From a virus, in the IMG/VR virus record IMGVR_UViG_3300042542_002992, positions 1 through 62,327 of that record: 62,327 nucleotides of DNA, one strand, 5' to 3'. Every line of letters begins with the position of its first letter. Position 1 is the first letter of the stretch. This document shows, piece after piece, positions 36,334-44,281 of the stretch. The notes beneath the pieces were generated by a model. The model did not search any database. It was not told the origin of the DNA and saw only the letters and a list, made by a program, of their open reading frames with translations. The translations under genes were made by a program, and so were the position numbers.

Positions 36334-37286
36334 AAATAGCATTTTTTAGTGAGATGGGGTTTGATGGTAAGATTCCAAGAACTCATACAAACATGAGAGT
36401 TGAGTTTGCTCAAATGTGTGCACTTGGAGCTGACCACTATCCTATGTTAAAAATCCAACAAGTGCAACAAGAATATGATGTTGCTGTACTTTTAGTTGGT
36501 AAGTCCACGAATTTCAGAAATCAAATAGCAAATATTGATGTTGTAAATGAAGCACGCAGATTTGCTAAGAAAGTCCTTTGGATGCAGGAAGGTCCTCATT
36601 GGGTTTTCCAAGATATGCCATTGGAACACCAGTTCTGGCACTACAATGTTCTTGCATCTGCTGATGGATTATTGACTGAAAATAAAACCGACATACCTTA
36701 CTTTAAAGGAATTATGGGTGATGATAAGTGGGTTGTGGATATTCCAAGTTTGATGATTACCGACCTTGTTAATGATGTAGAGTATGCTAATAAAGAAGAA
36801 AAAATAATTATCGGTGGTAATTTTTGCCGATGGTATGGTGGGTTTGATTCATATATTTGTGCCAGAGATTTGGAGATTCCAATTTGGGCGCCATCTATGG
36901 GTAGAAAGATTGAAAACGAAGACCACATTGAGGATATGAACTACTTTCCTTACATGGAGTGGGTCGATTGGATTAAAACTCTATCGTCTTTTAAATACGC
37001 AATCCATTTAATGCCGACCACAGGCGCTGGAACATTTCCAATGAATTGTGCATACTTGGGAATCCCGTGTGTTGCATACAATGATTTGGATACTCAAATT
37101 AATTTACATCCAGACTTATCAGTAAATCCAGGTGATGTTCAGAGTGCTAGAAAACTTTTGAACAAATTAAAGAATGACCCTATCTTTTATAAAGATATGA
37201 GTGATAAAAGTAGATATTTATATAAACAATACCATTCAGAAGAATCGTTTCTATCTGATATTAAAAAGAAGTTACAAACATTATGA
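36330..37286 (+). CDS. GT-B glycosyltransferase-like protein
   Basis: A 318-residue protein. It begins MKIAFFSEMGFDGKIPRTHTNMR, has a strand VAVLLVGKS near residue 52 and VLWMQEGPHW near 88. The donor-side region is YAIHLMPTTGAGTFPMNCAYLGIPCVA near 235. These features fit GT-B transferases acting on surface glycans. It overlaps both neighbours by 4 nt within the cluster. Confidence 0.65.
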   Translation: MKIAFFSEMGFDGKIPRTHTNMRVEFAQMCALGADHYPMLKIQQVQQEYDVAVLLVGKSTNFRNQIANIDVVNEARRFAKKVLWMQEGPHWVFQDMPLEHQFWHYNVLASADGLLTENKTDIPYFKGIMGDDKWVVDIPSLMITDLVNDVEYANKEEKIIIGGNFCRWYGGFDSYICARDLEIPIWAPSMGRKIENEDHIEDMNYFPYMEWVDWIKTLSSFKYAIHLMPTTGAGTFPMNCAYLGIPCVAYNDLDTQINLHPDLSVNPGDVQSARKLLNKLKNDPIFYKDMSDKSRYLYKQYHSEESFLSDIKKKLQTL

Positions 37287-38470
37287 TTACAAAAAGCGAT
37301 ATTAGTTTTATCCAACCATCAAGAAACAATTTAAAATACTTAAAATGGTCTTACGATGCTATTCGTAAAAATGCCGGAAGTGAACCTCACATTTGTGTAG
37401 CGGATGATTTTAGTAATGATGGTACTTGGGAGTGGTGTCAAGAAATGATGTCAACCGACCCAAACTTTCACGCAATCCGTAACGAAGGACCTACTCGATT
37501 GGGGCATACTATTTTATATGACCGATTAATCAATGAGGTTGCACCTACAAAGATTGTTGGTATTTATCACGCTGATATGTGGTTGTGTCCTGGTGCTCTT
37601 GAGTCGGTGTTAGAACACATCAAACCTATGACTGTGGTATCATTAACTCGTATTGAACCTGACTTACACCCACCGGGACCGGAGAAGGTATTGATTAACA
37701 ATGCCCCAACCGAGCCGGAGAATTTTGATGAAGATTGGTTCATGGAATTCTTTAACAATTACTTACCAACGGTTAAGAACAAAATAACTGATGGTATATT
37801 TGCTCCTTGGTTTTTATTCAAAGAAGATTTTCAATCTATCGGCGGCCATGACCCATTGTATGCTCCGCAATCAAAAGAGGATTCAGATATCTTTAATCGA
37901 TTTTTACTAAATGGATATCAGTTTGTTCAAACTTGGGAAGGGTGTGTGTTTCATTTGACTTGTAGGGGTTCACGATTTAATCCAACATTGACTACTCCAG
38001 GTACCAACTCCAATGAGTGGGAAGCTCAGAATATTCGTTCAAGTCGTAACTTTATTCGTAAGTGGGGGCATTTTGTAAAACACGATGTTCAATTAAAACC
38101 AATCATTCCTCACAAATATGATATCGAATTTGAAGTAGCAAATTGTAATCTCAAGATGATTGAAGCATTAGAACCTTGGTGTGATAGAATGACACTTGAT
38201 TGTTCTCAAGAAGTTATTAATAGTTACATTCAAAGTGAACAACCAAACACTAAATTTGATTTATCAAAGAAGTTCAATACGAATGATAAATCAGACATTA
38301 TAGTACAATTTGACGCACAACGAATGACAAATCAGTCATTTCAGTTTATCCAAAATATGTCAGAAATATTTGATTTCAATCAATTTGAGATTGGTCAGTA
38401 CGAATTCGACATATTTAATATTAAGGTAAATCGTATAAAACACTACGAAGACGCCCTTATAAAATTATGA
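37283..38470 (+). CDS. Family 2 glycosyltransferase with C-terminal extension
   Basis: A 395-residue GT-A enzyme: SFIQPSRNNLKYLKWSY at the start, CVADDFSNDGTWEW near residue 39, GIYHADMWLCPG (HAD/DxD-like metal site) near 93. The GGHDPLYAPQSKEDSDIFNRF motif near 190 is typical of family 2 enzymes with a GHDE-type acceptor loop. About 120 residues at the C-terminus are of unknown function. It is the last glycan gene of the run. Confidence 0.83.
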   Translation: MITKSDISFIQPSRNNLKYLKWSYDAIRKNAGSEPHICVADDFSNDGTWEWCQEMMSTDPNFHAIRNEGPTRLGHTILYDRLINEVAPTKIVGIYHADMWLCPGALESVLEHIKPMTVVSLTRIEPDLHPPGPEKVLINNAPTEPENFDEDWFMEFFNNYLPTVKNKITDGIFAPWFLFKEDFQSIGGHDPLYAPQSKEDSDIFNRFLLNGYQFVQTWEGCVFHLTCRGSRFNPTLTTPGTNSNEWEAQNIRSSRNFIRKWGHFVKHDVQLKPIIPHKYDIEFEVANCNLKMIEALEPWCDRMTLDCSQEVINSYIQSEQPNTKFDLSKKFNTNDKSDIIVQFDAQRMTNQSFQFIQNMSEIFDFNQFEIGQYEFDIFNIKVNRIKHYEDALIKL

Positions 38471-38712
38471 GATACTTTATATTACTACCAGATGATACCG
38501 AGAAAGATGTTGATTATTCAACCAACATATTAGGAGAGGTATCGTTTAAGAATTTCTGGGCTGACCATGGTTTTGAAATACTTATCCGATTGGTAGAAAA
38601 GTATCCTGATACGCTGGAAACAGTGATTATCAAAGATGAAAAAAACAAATCTTATTCCGTAGAAGAATTCTTGGACGTTATTAAAAAGCTGAAAGTAATC
38701 CGACATGGCTAA
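38467..38712 (+). CDS. Conserved small phage protein, 81 aa
   Basis: An 81-residue protein starting MRYFILLPDD and containing a TNILGEVSFKNFWADHGFEIL segment. It looks like a compact alpha/beta phage protein of unknown function. It overlaps the last glycan gene by 4 nt and the next small gene by 8 nt. Confidence 0.65.
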   Translation: MRYFILLPDDTEKDVDYSTNILGEVSFKNFWADHGFEILIRLVEKYPDTLETVIIKDEKNKSYSVEEFLDVIKKLKVIRHG

Positions 38713-38884
38713 ACTTAATGTTAATCAATTCGATTTTAGTGAAATTCAACACGCTGGTTATGAAAAATTTAAACCCAAAAAGAAAAATAAAGTTAAAGAA
38801 GACATTCTCGAATCATCGGGGAAGTCTGATAGAGGGGGAAAAAGTGACTCTCATATCAGTAAACGAACTAAAGCAAGAAGGTAA
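38705..38884 (+). CDS. Small basic protein, 59 aa
   Basis: A 59-residue frame from ATG 38705: MAKLNVNQFDFSEIQHAGYE followed by a lysine-rich, disordered half ending SKRTKARR. It overlaps the preceding gene by 8 nt and the next proposed gene in a different frame. The N-terminal half looks protein-like rather than random, so it is probably real. Function unknown. Confidence 0.55.
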   Translation: MAKLNVNQFDFSEIQHAGYEKFKPKKKNKVKEDILESSGKSDRGGKSDSHISKRTKARR

Positions 38885-38948
38885 GGTAGAAGACCCATTC
38901 GGAGTAGAGTGGGTCTTACCTTTGGACTTTTTGGATACATCCTTATAG
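38844..38948 (+). CDS. Very small SH3-like beta protein, start uncertain
   Basis: From GTG 38844 the product is 34 residues: TLISVNELKQEGKVEDPFG followed by a VEWVLPLDFL strand, a KOW/SH3-like look. A strong AGAGGGGGA at 38831-38839 precedes this GTG. The frame is open further upstream with ATG codons at 38718 and 38760, which would overlap the previous gene deeply; the G-rich ribosome site favours the short form. Function unknown. Confidence 0.45.
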   Translation: MTLISVNELKQEGKVEDPFGVEWVLPLDFLDTSL

Positions 38949-38949
38949 T

Positions 38950-38958
38950 TATTTATAT
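38950..38958 (+). promoter_or_regulatory. Putative phage late-type promoter element ahead of the lysis-type genes
   Basis: TATTTATAT at 38950-38958, 57 nt before ATG 39015, with a good AGAGGAG ribosome site at 39004-39010. It belongs to the recurring TATTTAT series seen ahead of the 40357, 41706, 49696 and 59098 genes. Confidence 0.45.
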
Positions 38959-39014
38959 AGATAGTAGATGGAAGTGGTGACATATTGTGACCACATATAT
39001 TTTAGAGGAGTACG

Positions 39015-39203
39015 ATGGATACAACTTCAGTACAACCAACCGCCCCTGATTTTGGGGTATTCAATCAGTTAGGTGATTATGGTCCGTTAGGATTGGCAGC
39101 ACTTGCTCTTGGATATGTGGCTTGGATGTTTTTAAAGCGCCAGTGGGCTGAAAAAGACAGATTAAAAGAAGAATTAAATAACACAAAAAAAAATAAGAAG
39201 TAA
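39015..39203 (+). CDS. Small single-span membrane protein, holin-like candidate
   Basis: A 62-residue protein: a short polar N-terminus, DYGPLGLAALALGYVAWMFL as one membrane span (residues 21-40), and a highly charged C-terminus. The arrangement is compatible with a pinholin or other lysis regulator. The following gene encodes a paralogue of the membrane region, one base overlapping. Confidence 0.6.
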   Translation: MDTTSVQPTAPDFGVFNQLGDYGPLGLAALALGYVAWMFLKRQWAEKDRLKEELNNTKKNKK

Positions 39204-39448
39204 TGTCATTTGGTCCCTTTGAAGTATTAACTCAATATGGTGTATTGGGTTTTGCTGTTTTAGGATTGGGTTACTTGTGTTGGGTATTTCTAAACAAACT
39301 CATGCAAAGTGAAGAAGACTATCGAAAACGATTAGAGCAATTAGAAGGTGAGTATCGTGACGAGTTAGAATCTAAACTGACAGAGAGTACCGAAAGTTCT
39401 AAAAGCTTAAAAGAAATTGTTCTTATGTTTTTGAGTGGTAAAAAATGA
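39203..39448 (+). CDS. Small membrane protein, paralogue of preceding gene
   Basis: An 81-residue protein. QYGVLGFAVLGLGYLCWVFL (residues 11-30) aligns directly with the span of the previous protein (YG-x-LG-x-A-x-L-x-LGY-x2-W-x-FL). A charged coiled-coil tail of about 45 residues follows. The pair suggests tandem duplication, possibly giving a holin and its regulator. It overlaps the next gene by 4 nt. Confidence 0.65.
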   Translation: MSFGPFEVLTQYGVLGFAVLGLGYLCWVFLNKLMQSEEDYRKRLEQLEGEYRDELESKLTESTESSKSLKEIVLMFLSGKK

Positions 39449-39822
39449 AAAAAAAGATACTCATAGTAATAATTTCATTTGTAGCATTGGTTTGTTTACA
39501 AATATTTTCAAGTGGGCATGGTCACGTTGTCGTGGTGGAAGAAAATGTACAACTGACAGATGAAAATAAACAATTAACAACTGCCAATAAATCATTGCGT
39601 AGTACTGTTTCTAAATTAGAAACTAAAAACGAAGAACTTGTTGAAGAGAAACAAAATCTCGAAACGATGGTTTCCGAGGTGATTGGTGATTTAGATAGTA
39701 CAAGAGCTGTTGTTAAAAATATCAAGAAAGAGTTGAAAGATGAGAGGACTGTTAATAGCATTAATAATGGTCGGGAATTTGAGTTTCAGCCAATCAAGTT
39801 ACCCGATTCAGAAGGTAATTGA
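39445..39822 (+). CDS. Membrane-anchored coiled-coil protein, i-spanin-like
   Basis: A 125-residue protein. Residues 4-23 are an uncleaved signal-anchor (ILIVIISFVALVCLQIF). From about residue 31 to 95 it is a long periplasmic coiled coil rich in Leu, Glu, Asn and Lys heptads. This is the topology of an Rz-type inner-membrane spanin. Its 3' end is overlapped by the next gene in another frame, as with Rz/Rz1 pairs. Confidence 0.6.
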   Translation: MKKKILIVIISFVALVCLQIFSSGHGHVVVVEENVQLTDENKQLTTANKSLRSTVSKLETKNEELVEEKQNLETMVSEVIGDLDSTRAVVKNIKKELKDERTVNSINNGREFEFQPIKLPDSEGN

Positions 39823-40309
39823 TGGCGATACTTTTGTTATTCTGACAAAGGGGCAAGCTGATACAATTAATAGTATTTTTGAAAGTCAGAAAGCCAAAAT
39901 TGCAAAATACAAAGAGGAAACTAAAATCAAAGATTCTATAATCTCAATACGAGATACGTTATTGGTGTATTATACAAATAGAATCATAGAATATCATACA
40001 ATCATAGATAAAGAGATTGAACGTGTTGATAGACTTGATACTTTATCAGATTGGTTATACAAACGTGCGGTAGAAGGCGCTTGGTTATATTATTCGTATA
40101 AGAACCAATCTGTTGTTGCTGTGGATTTATCAAAATATGTAGTTCGTAAAGACGACTATACCGGTGACTTACTGTTTTATAGAATGACCGAGGATTGTAA
40201 TCCAAATGATAAACATGATAAAGAACCACCTTTGTATTGGCAAAATGATATAGCATTACCATCTCGACCTAAATTGAATATATTGAAATTAAAAGAAACC
40301 GAAAGGTAA
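39740..40309 (+). CDS. Exported protein overlapping the spanin-like gene
   Basis: A 189-residue protein with a cleavable-type signal peptide (MRGLLIALIMVGNLSFSQ), then YPIQKVIDGDTFVILTKGQ and a helical stretch (residues 45-95). A C-terminal region with YYSYKNQSVVAVDLSKYVV follows. It overlaps the previous gene by 83 nt in a different frame, like an Rz1 partner. There is no lipobox cysteine, so it is not a standard o-spanin lipoprotein. Role in lysis is inference. Confidence 0.65.
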   Translation: MRGLLIALIMVGNLSFSQSSYPIQKVIDGDTFVILTKGQADTINSIFESQKAKIAKYKEETKIKDSIISIRDTLLVYYTNRIIEYHTIIDKEIERVDRLDTLSDWLYKRAVEGAWLYYSYKNQSVVAVDLSKYVVRKDDYTGDLLFYRMTEDCNPNDKHDKEPPLYWQNDIALPSRPKLNILKLKETER

Positions 40310-40319
40310 GAATTCAACA

Positions 40320-40333
40320 TATTTATTATAAAT
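40320..40333 (+). promoter_or_regulatory. Putative phage late-type promoter element, copy 2
   Basis: TATTTATTATAAAT at 40320-40333, identical over 14 bases to the element at 59071-59084. It precedes the GH19 gene (ATG 40357) with GGGAG at 40346-40350 as ribosome site. Confidence 0.55.
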
Positions 40334-40356
40334 TATTTATAAAATGGGAGTTGTCG

Positions 40357-40968
40357 ATGAGTTTAAAATCGTTACAAACTAAAATTGGTGTAGCAGCAGA
40401 TGGTGCTTTTGGACCTGGAACTTTAAAAGCTGCTATGGCTTATTACAAATTTACACCAGAAAGAGCCGCTCACTTCTTTGCTCAAACATCACACGAAACT
40501 GGTGGATTCAAAGCATTTTCTGAAAACCTAAATTATTCAGCACAAGGATTGCAAGGAATCTTTGGAAAGTATTTTCCTGGAAACTTGGAAGAATCTTATG
40601 CTCGTCAACCTGAAAAAATTGCCAATAGAGTTTATGCTGATAGGATGGGTAATGGAAATGAAGCATCTGGTGATGGTTGGAAATATAGAGGTCGGGGTGC
40701 TCTACAATTAACAGGTAAGGCTAACTATGAAGCATTTTCAAAACACTTGGCTAAGCCCGAAATAATTACAAATCCGGATTTAGTAGCAAATGAACTTGCT
40801 TTTGAATCAGCAATGTTTTTCTTTGATAGAAATAAATTGTGGGATATTTGTGATAAAGGTGTCAACAAAGATACCATTCTTGCATTAACAAAAAGAATCA
40901 ATGGTGGAACTCATGGGTTAGCCGACCGTGAGGAAAAAACACTTAAATATTATGGTTGGTTAAAATAA
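40357..40968 (+). CDS. GH19 endolysin with N-terminal peptidoglycan-binding-like segment
   Basis: A 203-residue lysozyme/chitinase-fold enzyme. Residues 3-25 (LQTKIGVAADGAFGPGTLKA) resemble a peptidoglycan-binding-1 repeat. Catalytic region: HFFAQTSHETGGFKAFSENL near residue 40 with the first catalytic Glu in HETGGF. Then GNGNEASGDGWKYRGRGALQ and QLTGKANYEAF, typical of GH19. It should cut the cell-wall glycan at lysis. ATG 40357 is preferred to TTG 40351 because of the GGGAG spacing. Confidence 0.9.
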   Translation: MSLKSLQTKIGVAADGAFGPGTLKAAMAYYKFTPERAAHFFAQTSHETGGFKAFSENLNYSAQGLQGIFGKYFPGNLEESYARQPEKIANRVYADRMGNGNEASGDGWKYRGRGALQLTGKANYEAFSKHLAKPEIITNPDLVANELAFESAMFFFDRNKLWDICDKGVNKDTILALTKRINGGTHGLADREEKTLKYYGWLK

Positions 40969-40981
40969 GGAGATTACTAAC

Positions 40982-41581
40982 ATGGCAAAGTACACAAAAG
41001 AACAAGTTGAAAAAGCTGTAAAAGCTAAAGGTTATGTATGGTTTGAAGACGCTGCTAACAAAGGTTTTGATTTAAATATCGTTGGTATCAGAAACTCTGC
41101 TACCGGAACTAAAGTTACCAATGTATTTGATGATGCTATTTCAGTATCATACAAAGAAAATGGTGTTTGGATTTACAAGGAGTGGGTAAACACTACTGAT
41201 CCTGGAACTAAAGGTGTTAAAGAATATCACAACGCTGCAGGAGTTGCTCGTTTGGTTCCCGGTCAATATCGTGGGTCTCATACGTTAGGTCTTCACCAAG
41301 GTAAGTACGAAGCTTTGAAACAACAAAAGCCGGTAAAAGTATATCGTGATGCTAATCGTGATATGAACTATGATGAAACTAAAATCCAAGAAGGTGTATT
41401 TGGTATTAACATTCACAAGGCTGGTGCTGATTCTACTTATGTAGAGAACTGGTCTGAAGGATGTCAAGTATTCAAAAAAGCAGCTGACTTTGAAGAGTTC
41501 ATGGCTATCTGTAGAAAAGCTGGTGCTATTCATGGTAAGTCATTTACTTATACATTGATTGAATCAAAAGATATCGTTTAA
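40982..41581 (+). CDS. YkuD-like (L,D-transpeptidase-like) cell-wall protein
   Basis: A 199-residue protein. The C-terminal half has GVFGINIHKAG near residue 140 and WSEGCQVF near 158, i.e. the His and SxGC-type cysteine pair of YkuD/L,D-transpeptidase-like domains. A terminal YTLIESKDIV strand follows. There is no obvious signal peptide, as with many phage endolysins relying on a holin. It may cleave or exchange peptidoglycan peptides, complementing the upstream GH19 enzyme. AAGGAG at 40967-40972 serves as ribosome site. A terminator follows. Confidence 0.65.
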   Translation: MAKYTKEQVEKAVKAKGYVWFEDAANKGFDLNIVGIRNSATGTKVTNVFDDAISVSYKENGVWIYKEWVNTTDPGTKGVKEYHNAAGVARLVPGQYRGSHTLGLHQGKYEALKQQKPVKVYRDANRDMNYDETKIQEGVFGINIHKAGADSTYVENWSEGCQVFKKAADFEEFMAICRKAGAIHGKSFTYTLIESKDIV

Positions 41582-41604
41582 TATTTGATAAGATACCTAT
41601 AAAC

Positions 41605-41638
41605 AAACCCTCCGAAAATCACGGAGGGTTTCTTTTTA
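41605..41638 (+). terminator. Rho-independent terminator after the lysis cassette
   Basis: Perfect 10-bp stem AAACCCTCCG (41605-41614) / CGGAGGGTTT (41622-41631), a 7-nt loop, then CTTTTTAT. It lies 23 nt after the stop of the YkuD-like gene and separates the lysis cassette from the exported-protein cassette. Confidence 0.9.
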
Positions 41639-41644
41639 TATGGG

Positions 41645-41656
41645 TATATTTATATT
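41645..41656 (+). promoter_or_regulatory. Putative phage late-type promoter element ahead of the exported cassette
   Basis: TATATTTATATT at 41645-41656, directly after the terminator and about 50 nt before ATG 41706, which has AAAGGAG at 41691-41697. It would restart transcription for the exported-protein genes. Confidence 0.5.
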
Positions 41657-41705
41657 GGAATTAGTTTTGAATTTGTTATGAGCCGTTAATAAAGGAGAAA
41701 CAACT

Positions 41706-41954
41706 ATGGCATTTTGGGACATTTTCAAAGACAAAAATGATTTTAACGAGAAAACTATCGTAGGTTTTCTATCATTCACAGTAATGGCTATTTTCGCCGG
41801 AGCTGACATCGTAACTGGTATTATGGGTAATCAACTCATCATTAGCGACACGATTTTTAATTCGTTCGTAATGATTACCTTGGGTGCTTTTGGTATCGCT
41901 GAAGCTGGTAAGATTTTCGGTGGTAAAAAGAACAACGAAGAATCAGAGGGATAA
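41706..41954 (+). CDS. Two-span small membrane protein, holin-like
   Basis: An 82-residue protein with two hydrophobic segments (about 17-39 and 45-68) and a charged C-terminus, a class II holin topology. It could also be a membrane partner of the exported proteins downstream. Strong ribosome site; the next gene starts 5 nt after its stop. Confidence 0.6.
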   Translation: MAFWDIFKDKNDFNEKTIVGFLSFTVMAIFAGADIVTGIMGNQLIISDTIFNSFVMITLGAFGIAEAGKIFGGKKNNEESEG

Positions 41955-41958
41955 TTTC

Positions 41959-43860
41959 ATGAAAAAATTACTCGTATTGTTAACTACAATATGGGTGAGT
42001 GTGTCAGCGTTTGGGCAGAATGGTAAGAACGAAGTTCTCCCTGCCCCCGCTTCGAGCTCTCCATATTTCTTGATTGATACAACGTTTGTTCAAGGTTCAA
42101 AACTTGAAGATACAACTGTTGTTTATGTTCACTTTAACAATCCAACATCAAATAAAATCACCGGTATTCAGGTTAGATTCTTTTATGATAATGTTAACTT
42201 CAAAACTCCGATTGTAAAGTGGGGTCCGGTTGCTACAGCAGTATCGTCAAAGTATGGTGCTTACTATTCATCTTCAGATTGGGTGAACGTGAACTTAATT
42301 TATACCGGAAACTCATCTACATTCGGATGGTCTAATGGTGCTATATTCATGGTAAAGTTACCACATAAATCAACCTTTGACCCTGCTACTGTAGATTCTT
42401 TGATGGTGACCGGTACTACTACATACAATAACCTTGCTACCACAAGTGCCGGTATTGACGTTAGTTTAGGTATGTTTTCATATGGTGGTGCTTTCTTACA
42501 ACCTACTTTGAAATTCCCATTCATTGTTAAAAACGTTCAGAACGGAGCTACAAAAGGAATTACCGCTAAATACCACTACAAAAAGAAGGCAGCTTCAACT
42601 TGGTCTGCTGGAACTTCATTTAGGACCGATTCTACCGGTAAAGCTATTATTGAAATCCCATACGACACATCATACTACAATGTTAAGTTGACTATTGCTA
42701 CTGATTCATTAAAAGATGGTAGTGCTATTTCTATTGTAGACGCATATAGATTGGCTGATATTGCAGTACAATCCGATACCGCAACTTCATACGAATATCA
42801 AGAAGGTGATATCAACCGCAGTGGTACGTTAACAACATCTGACGCATTCTTGGTATTTAATCGTTTAGCAAAAATGGATACTACTTGGAATGTTCTTGTA
42901 TCGGGTGAACACAACGTTAAATTATTAAGAAAAACTGAATATGATTCTATCGTTGCTACTCCATCTACATTCTTAACATCAAAAGTTGGTGTATACACAA
43001 TCGACAAATCTATCAATGGTTTGGATTCATTAAAATATCATTCTTACGTTTTGGGTGATGTAACTTCTACTGGTTATAATACCACATCATTCTTGGTAGC
43101 TAAAATTGCTCAAGGTGGAAGTGGTACACAATATGTTCTTGACCAACAAAGAATGATTCAACACATCGATGATTCAGTTCAGTTTGTGATTCCTAAACTA
43201 AACGTATCAGGTGATAACACCGCTACCATTCCTGTAACCTTGGTTACTCATGGTAACTCTATTGGTGCTGCACAAATTGGTCTTGAGTTTGATACAAATA
43301 TCTTTGAATTCGAATCATTGGATATGGGTGAGACTATGAGTCGTTGGACATCATTCCTTGCTAATCAAGATGGTAAGATTTTGTGGGGTGGTCATGAATC
43401 TCAAATGGACCCTGCTCTTGTAACTGGCACAACTAACGTATTTACTTTCAAGTTTAGAATCAAATCTACAAACTGGGAAGAAAGTCCTATTAGAGTATTC
43501 TCAAAGGCTGCTGGTGATGAGACTGCAAGTGATTTAAATATTATTAGAACTCCTGTAGATGCTACTGTTGTCTATAGAAGAGGTAAGAGTGAATTGTTGG
43601 ACGAGTTAGTAGATGGATTTAGAACATTCCCTAACCCAGCCACCGATTATATCTTGGTTGATTACTACATGGCTGAACAACACAAATTGTCAAGTGGATT
43701 ATTCACACTTGATGGTCAGTTGTTACAACATAACGAGGTTATCAATCAGGGTGGTGTTACAAGCACCAAATATGATTTGACAAAATTACCTACCGGTGTG
43801 TATGTGTTAATGATGTCAACTGATACAAAAACCAAATTTTACAAAATCGTTAAATATTAA
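41959..43860 (+). CDS. Secreted cohesin/dockerin-like protein with T9SS C-terminal sorting domain
   Basis: A 633-residue exported protein. The signal peptide is residues 1-20 (LLVLLTTIWVSVSAFG). Beta-sandwich regions resembling cohesin modules cover about 35-190 and 410-530. Between them is a dockerin-type calcium loop, GDINRSGTLTTSDAF near 283. Residues about 557-633 form a type A T9SS sorting domain: FRTFPNPATDYILVDYY, LFTLDGQLL, LTKLPTGVYVLMM, TKFYKIVKY. In Bacteroidota that domain directs cargo through the type IX secretion system to the cell surface. ATG 41959 is chosen because it starts the signal peptide. A phage gene with this signal is unexpected. Confidence 0.85.
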   Translation: MKKLLVLLTTIWVSVSAFGQNGKNEVLPAPASSSPYFLIDTTFVQGSKLEDTTVVYVHFNNPTSNKITGIQVRFFYDNVNFKTPIVKWGPVATAVSSKYGAYYSSSDWVNVNLIYTGNSSTFGWSNGAIFMVKLPHKSTFDPATVDSLMVTGTTTYNNLATTSAGIDVSLGMFSYGGAFLQPTLKFPFIVKNVQNGATKGITAKYHYKKKAASTWSAGTSFRTDSTGKAIIEIPYDTSYYNVKLTIATDSLKDGSAISIVDAYRLADIAVQSDTATSYEYQEGDINRSGTLTTSDAFLVFNRLAKMDTTWNVLVSGEHNVKLLRKTEYDSIVATPSTFLTSKVGVYTIDKSINGLDSLKYHSYVLGDVTSTGYNTTSFLVAKIAQGGSGTQYVLDQQRMIQHIDDSVQFVIPKLNVSGDNTATIPVTLVTHGNSIGAAQIGLEFDTNIFEFESLDMGETMSRWTSFLANQDGKILWGGHESQMDPALVTGTTNVFTFKFRIKSTNWEESPIRVFSKAAGDETASDLNIIRTPVDATVVYRRGKSELLDELVDGFRTFPNPATDYILVDYYMAEQHKLSSGLFTLDGQLLQHNEVINQGGVTSTKYDLTKLPTGVYVLMMSTDTKTKFYKIVKY

Positions 43861-43873
43861 AAAAGGATTCGAA

Positions 43874-44278
43874 ATGAGTGAAGAAGTAAAAGAAGGAATG
43901 TCTAGCATCACCAAAACAGTGATTGGTGCTGTTACTACAATTGTAACTGTAGTTTCCGGTTATGTTGTTACAAATGTTGAGAAAATATTTGGTACTGATG
44001 AAAAAGAAGAGAAAACCGAACAAGTATCACAACAGGGTGGTGCTCAAGGTCAATCTGCTACTCCAGCGCCAGTTGTAATCAACATGACAAACAATAATAC
44101 ACAACAACAAACAAATTCCAATGGTGGTGGTAGAACTATCATTAAGGAAACTGTTCGTGAAGTTCCCGCTAACCAACCTGCAGCTGCTACTCCAGCACCA
44201 GAACCTAAAAAGGAAACTGTTGCTGAAAGAATGGCAAGATTGAAAGCCGAAAAAGCTGCGGCCGGAGAAGGAAAATAA
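43874..44278 (+). CDS. Membrane-associated Pro/Gln/Ala-rich protein
   Basis: A 134-residue protein. A hydrophobic segment at about 14-36 (VIGAVTTIVTVVSGYVVTNV) is followed by a low-complexity region rich in Gln, Asn, Ala and Pro, and a charged helical end. It may bridge the envelope or act as a scaffold between its exported neighbours. GGATTCGAA precedes the ATG. Function unknown. Confidence 0.6.
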   Translation: MSEEVKEGMSSITKTVIGAVTTIVTVVSGYVVTNVEKIFGTDEKEEKTEQVSQQGGAQGQSATPAPVVINMTNNNTQQQTNSNGGGRTIIKETVREVPANQPAAATPAPEPKKETVAERMARLKAEKAAAGEGK

Positions 44279-44281
44279 CCT

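Noticed and set aside
41582-41705. Intergenic gap checked for a tRNA
   Set aside because: It holds a terminator and a promoter-like element; no cloverleaf, T-loop GTTCRA or CCA-end pattern was seen. No tRNA was found elsewhere either.
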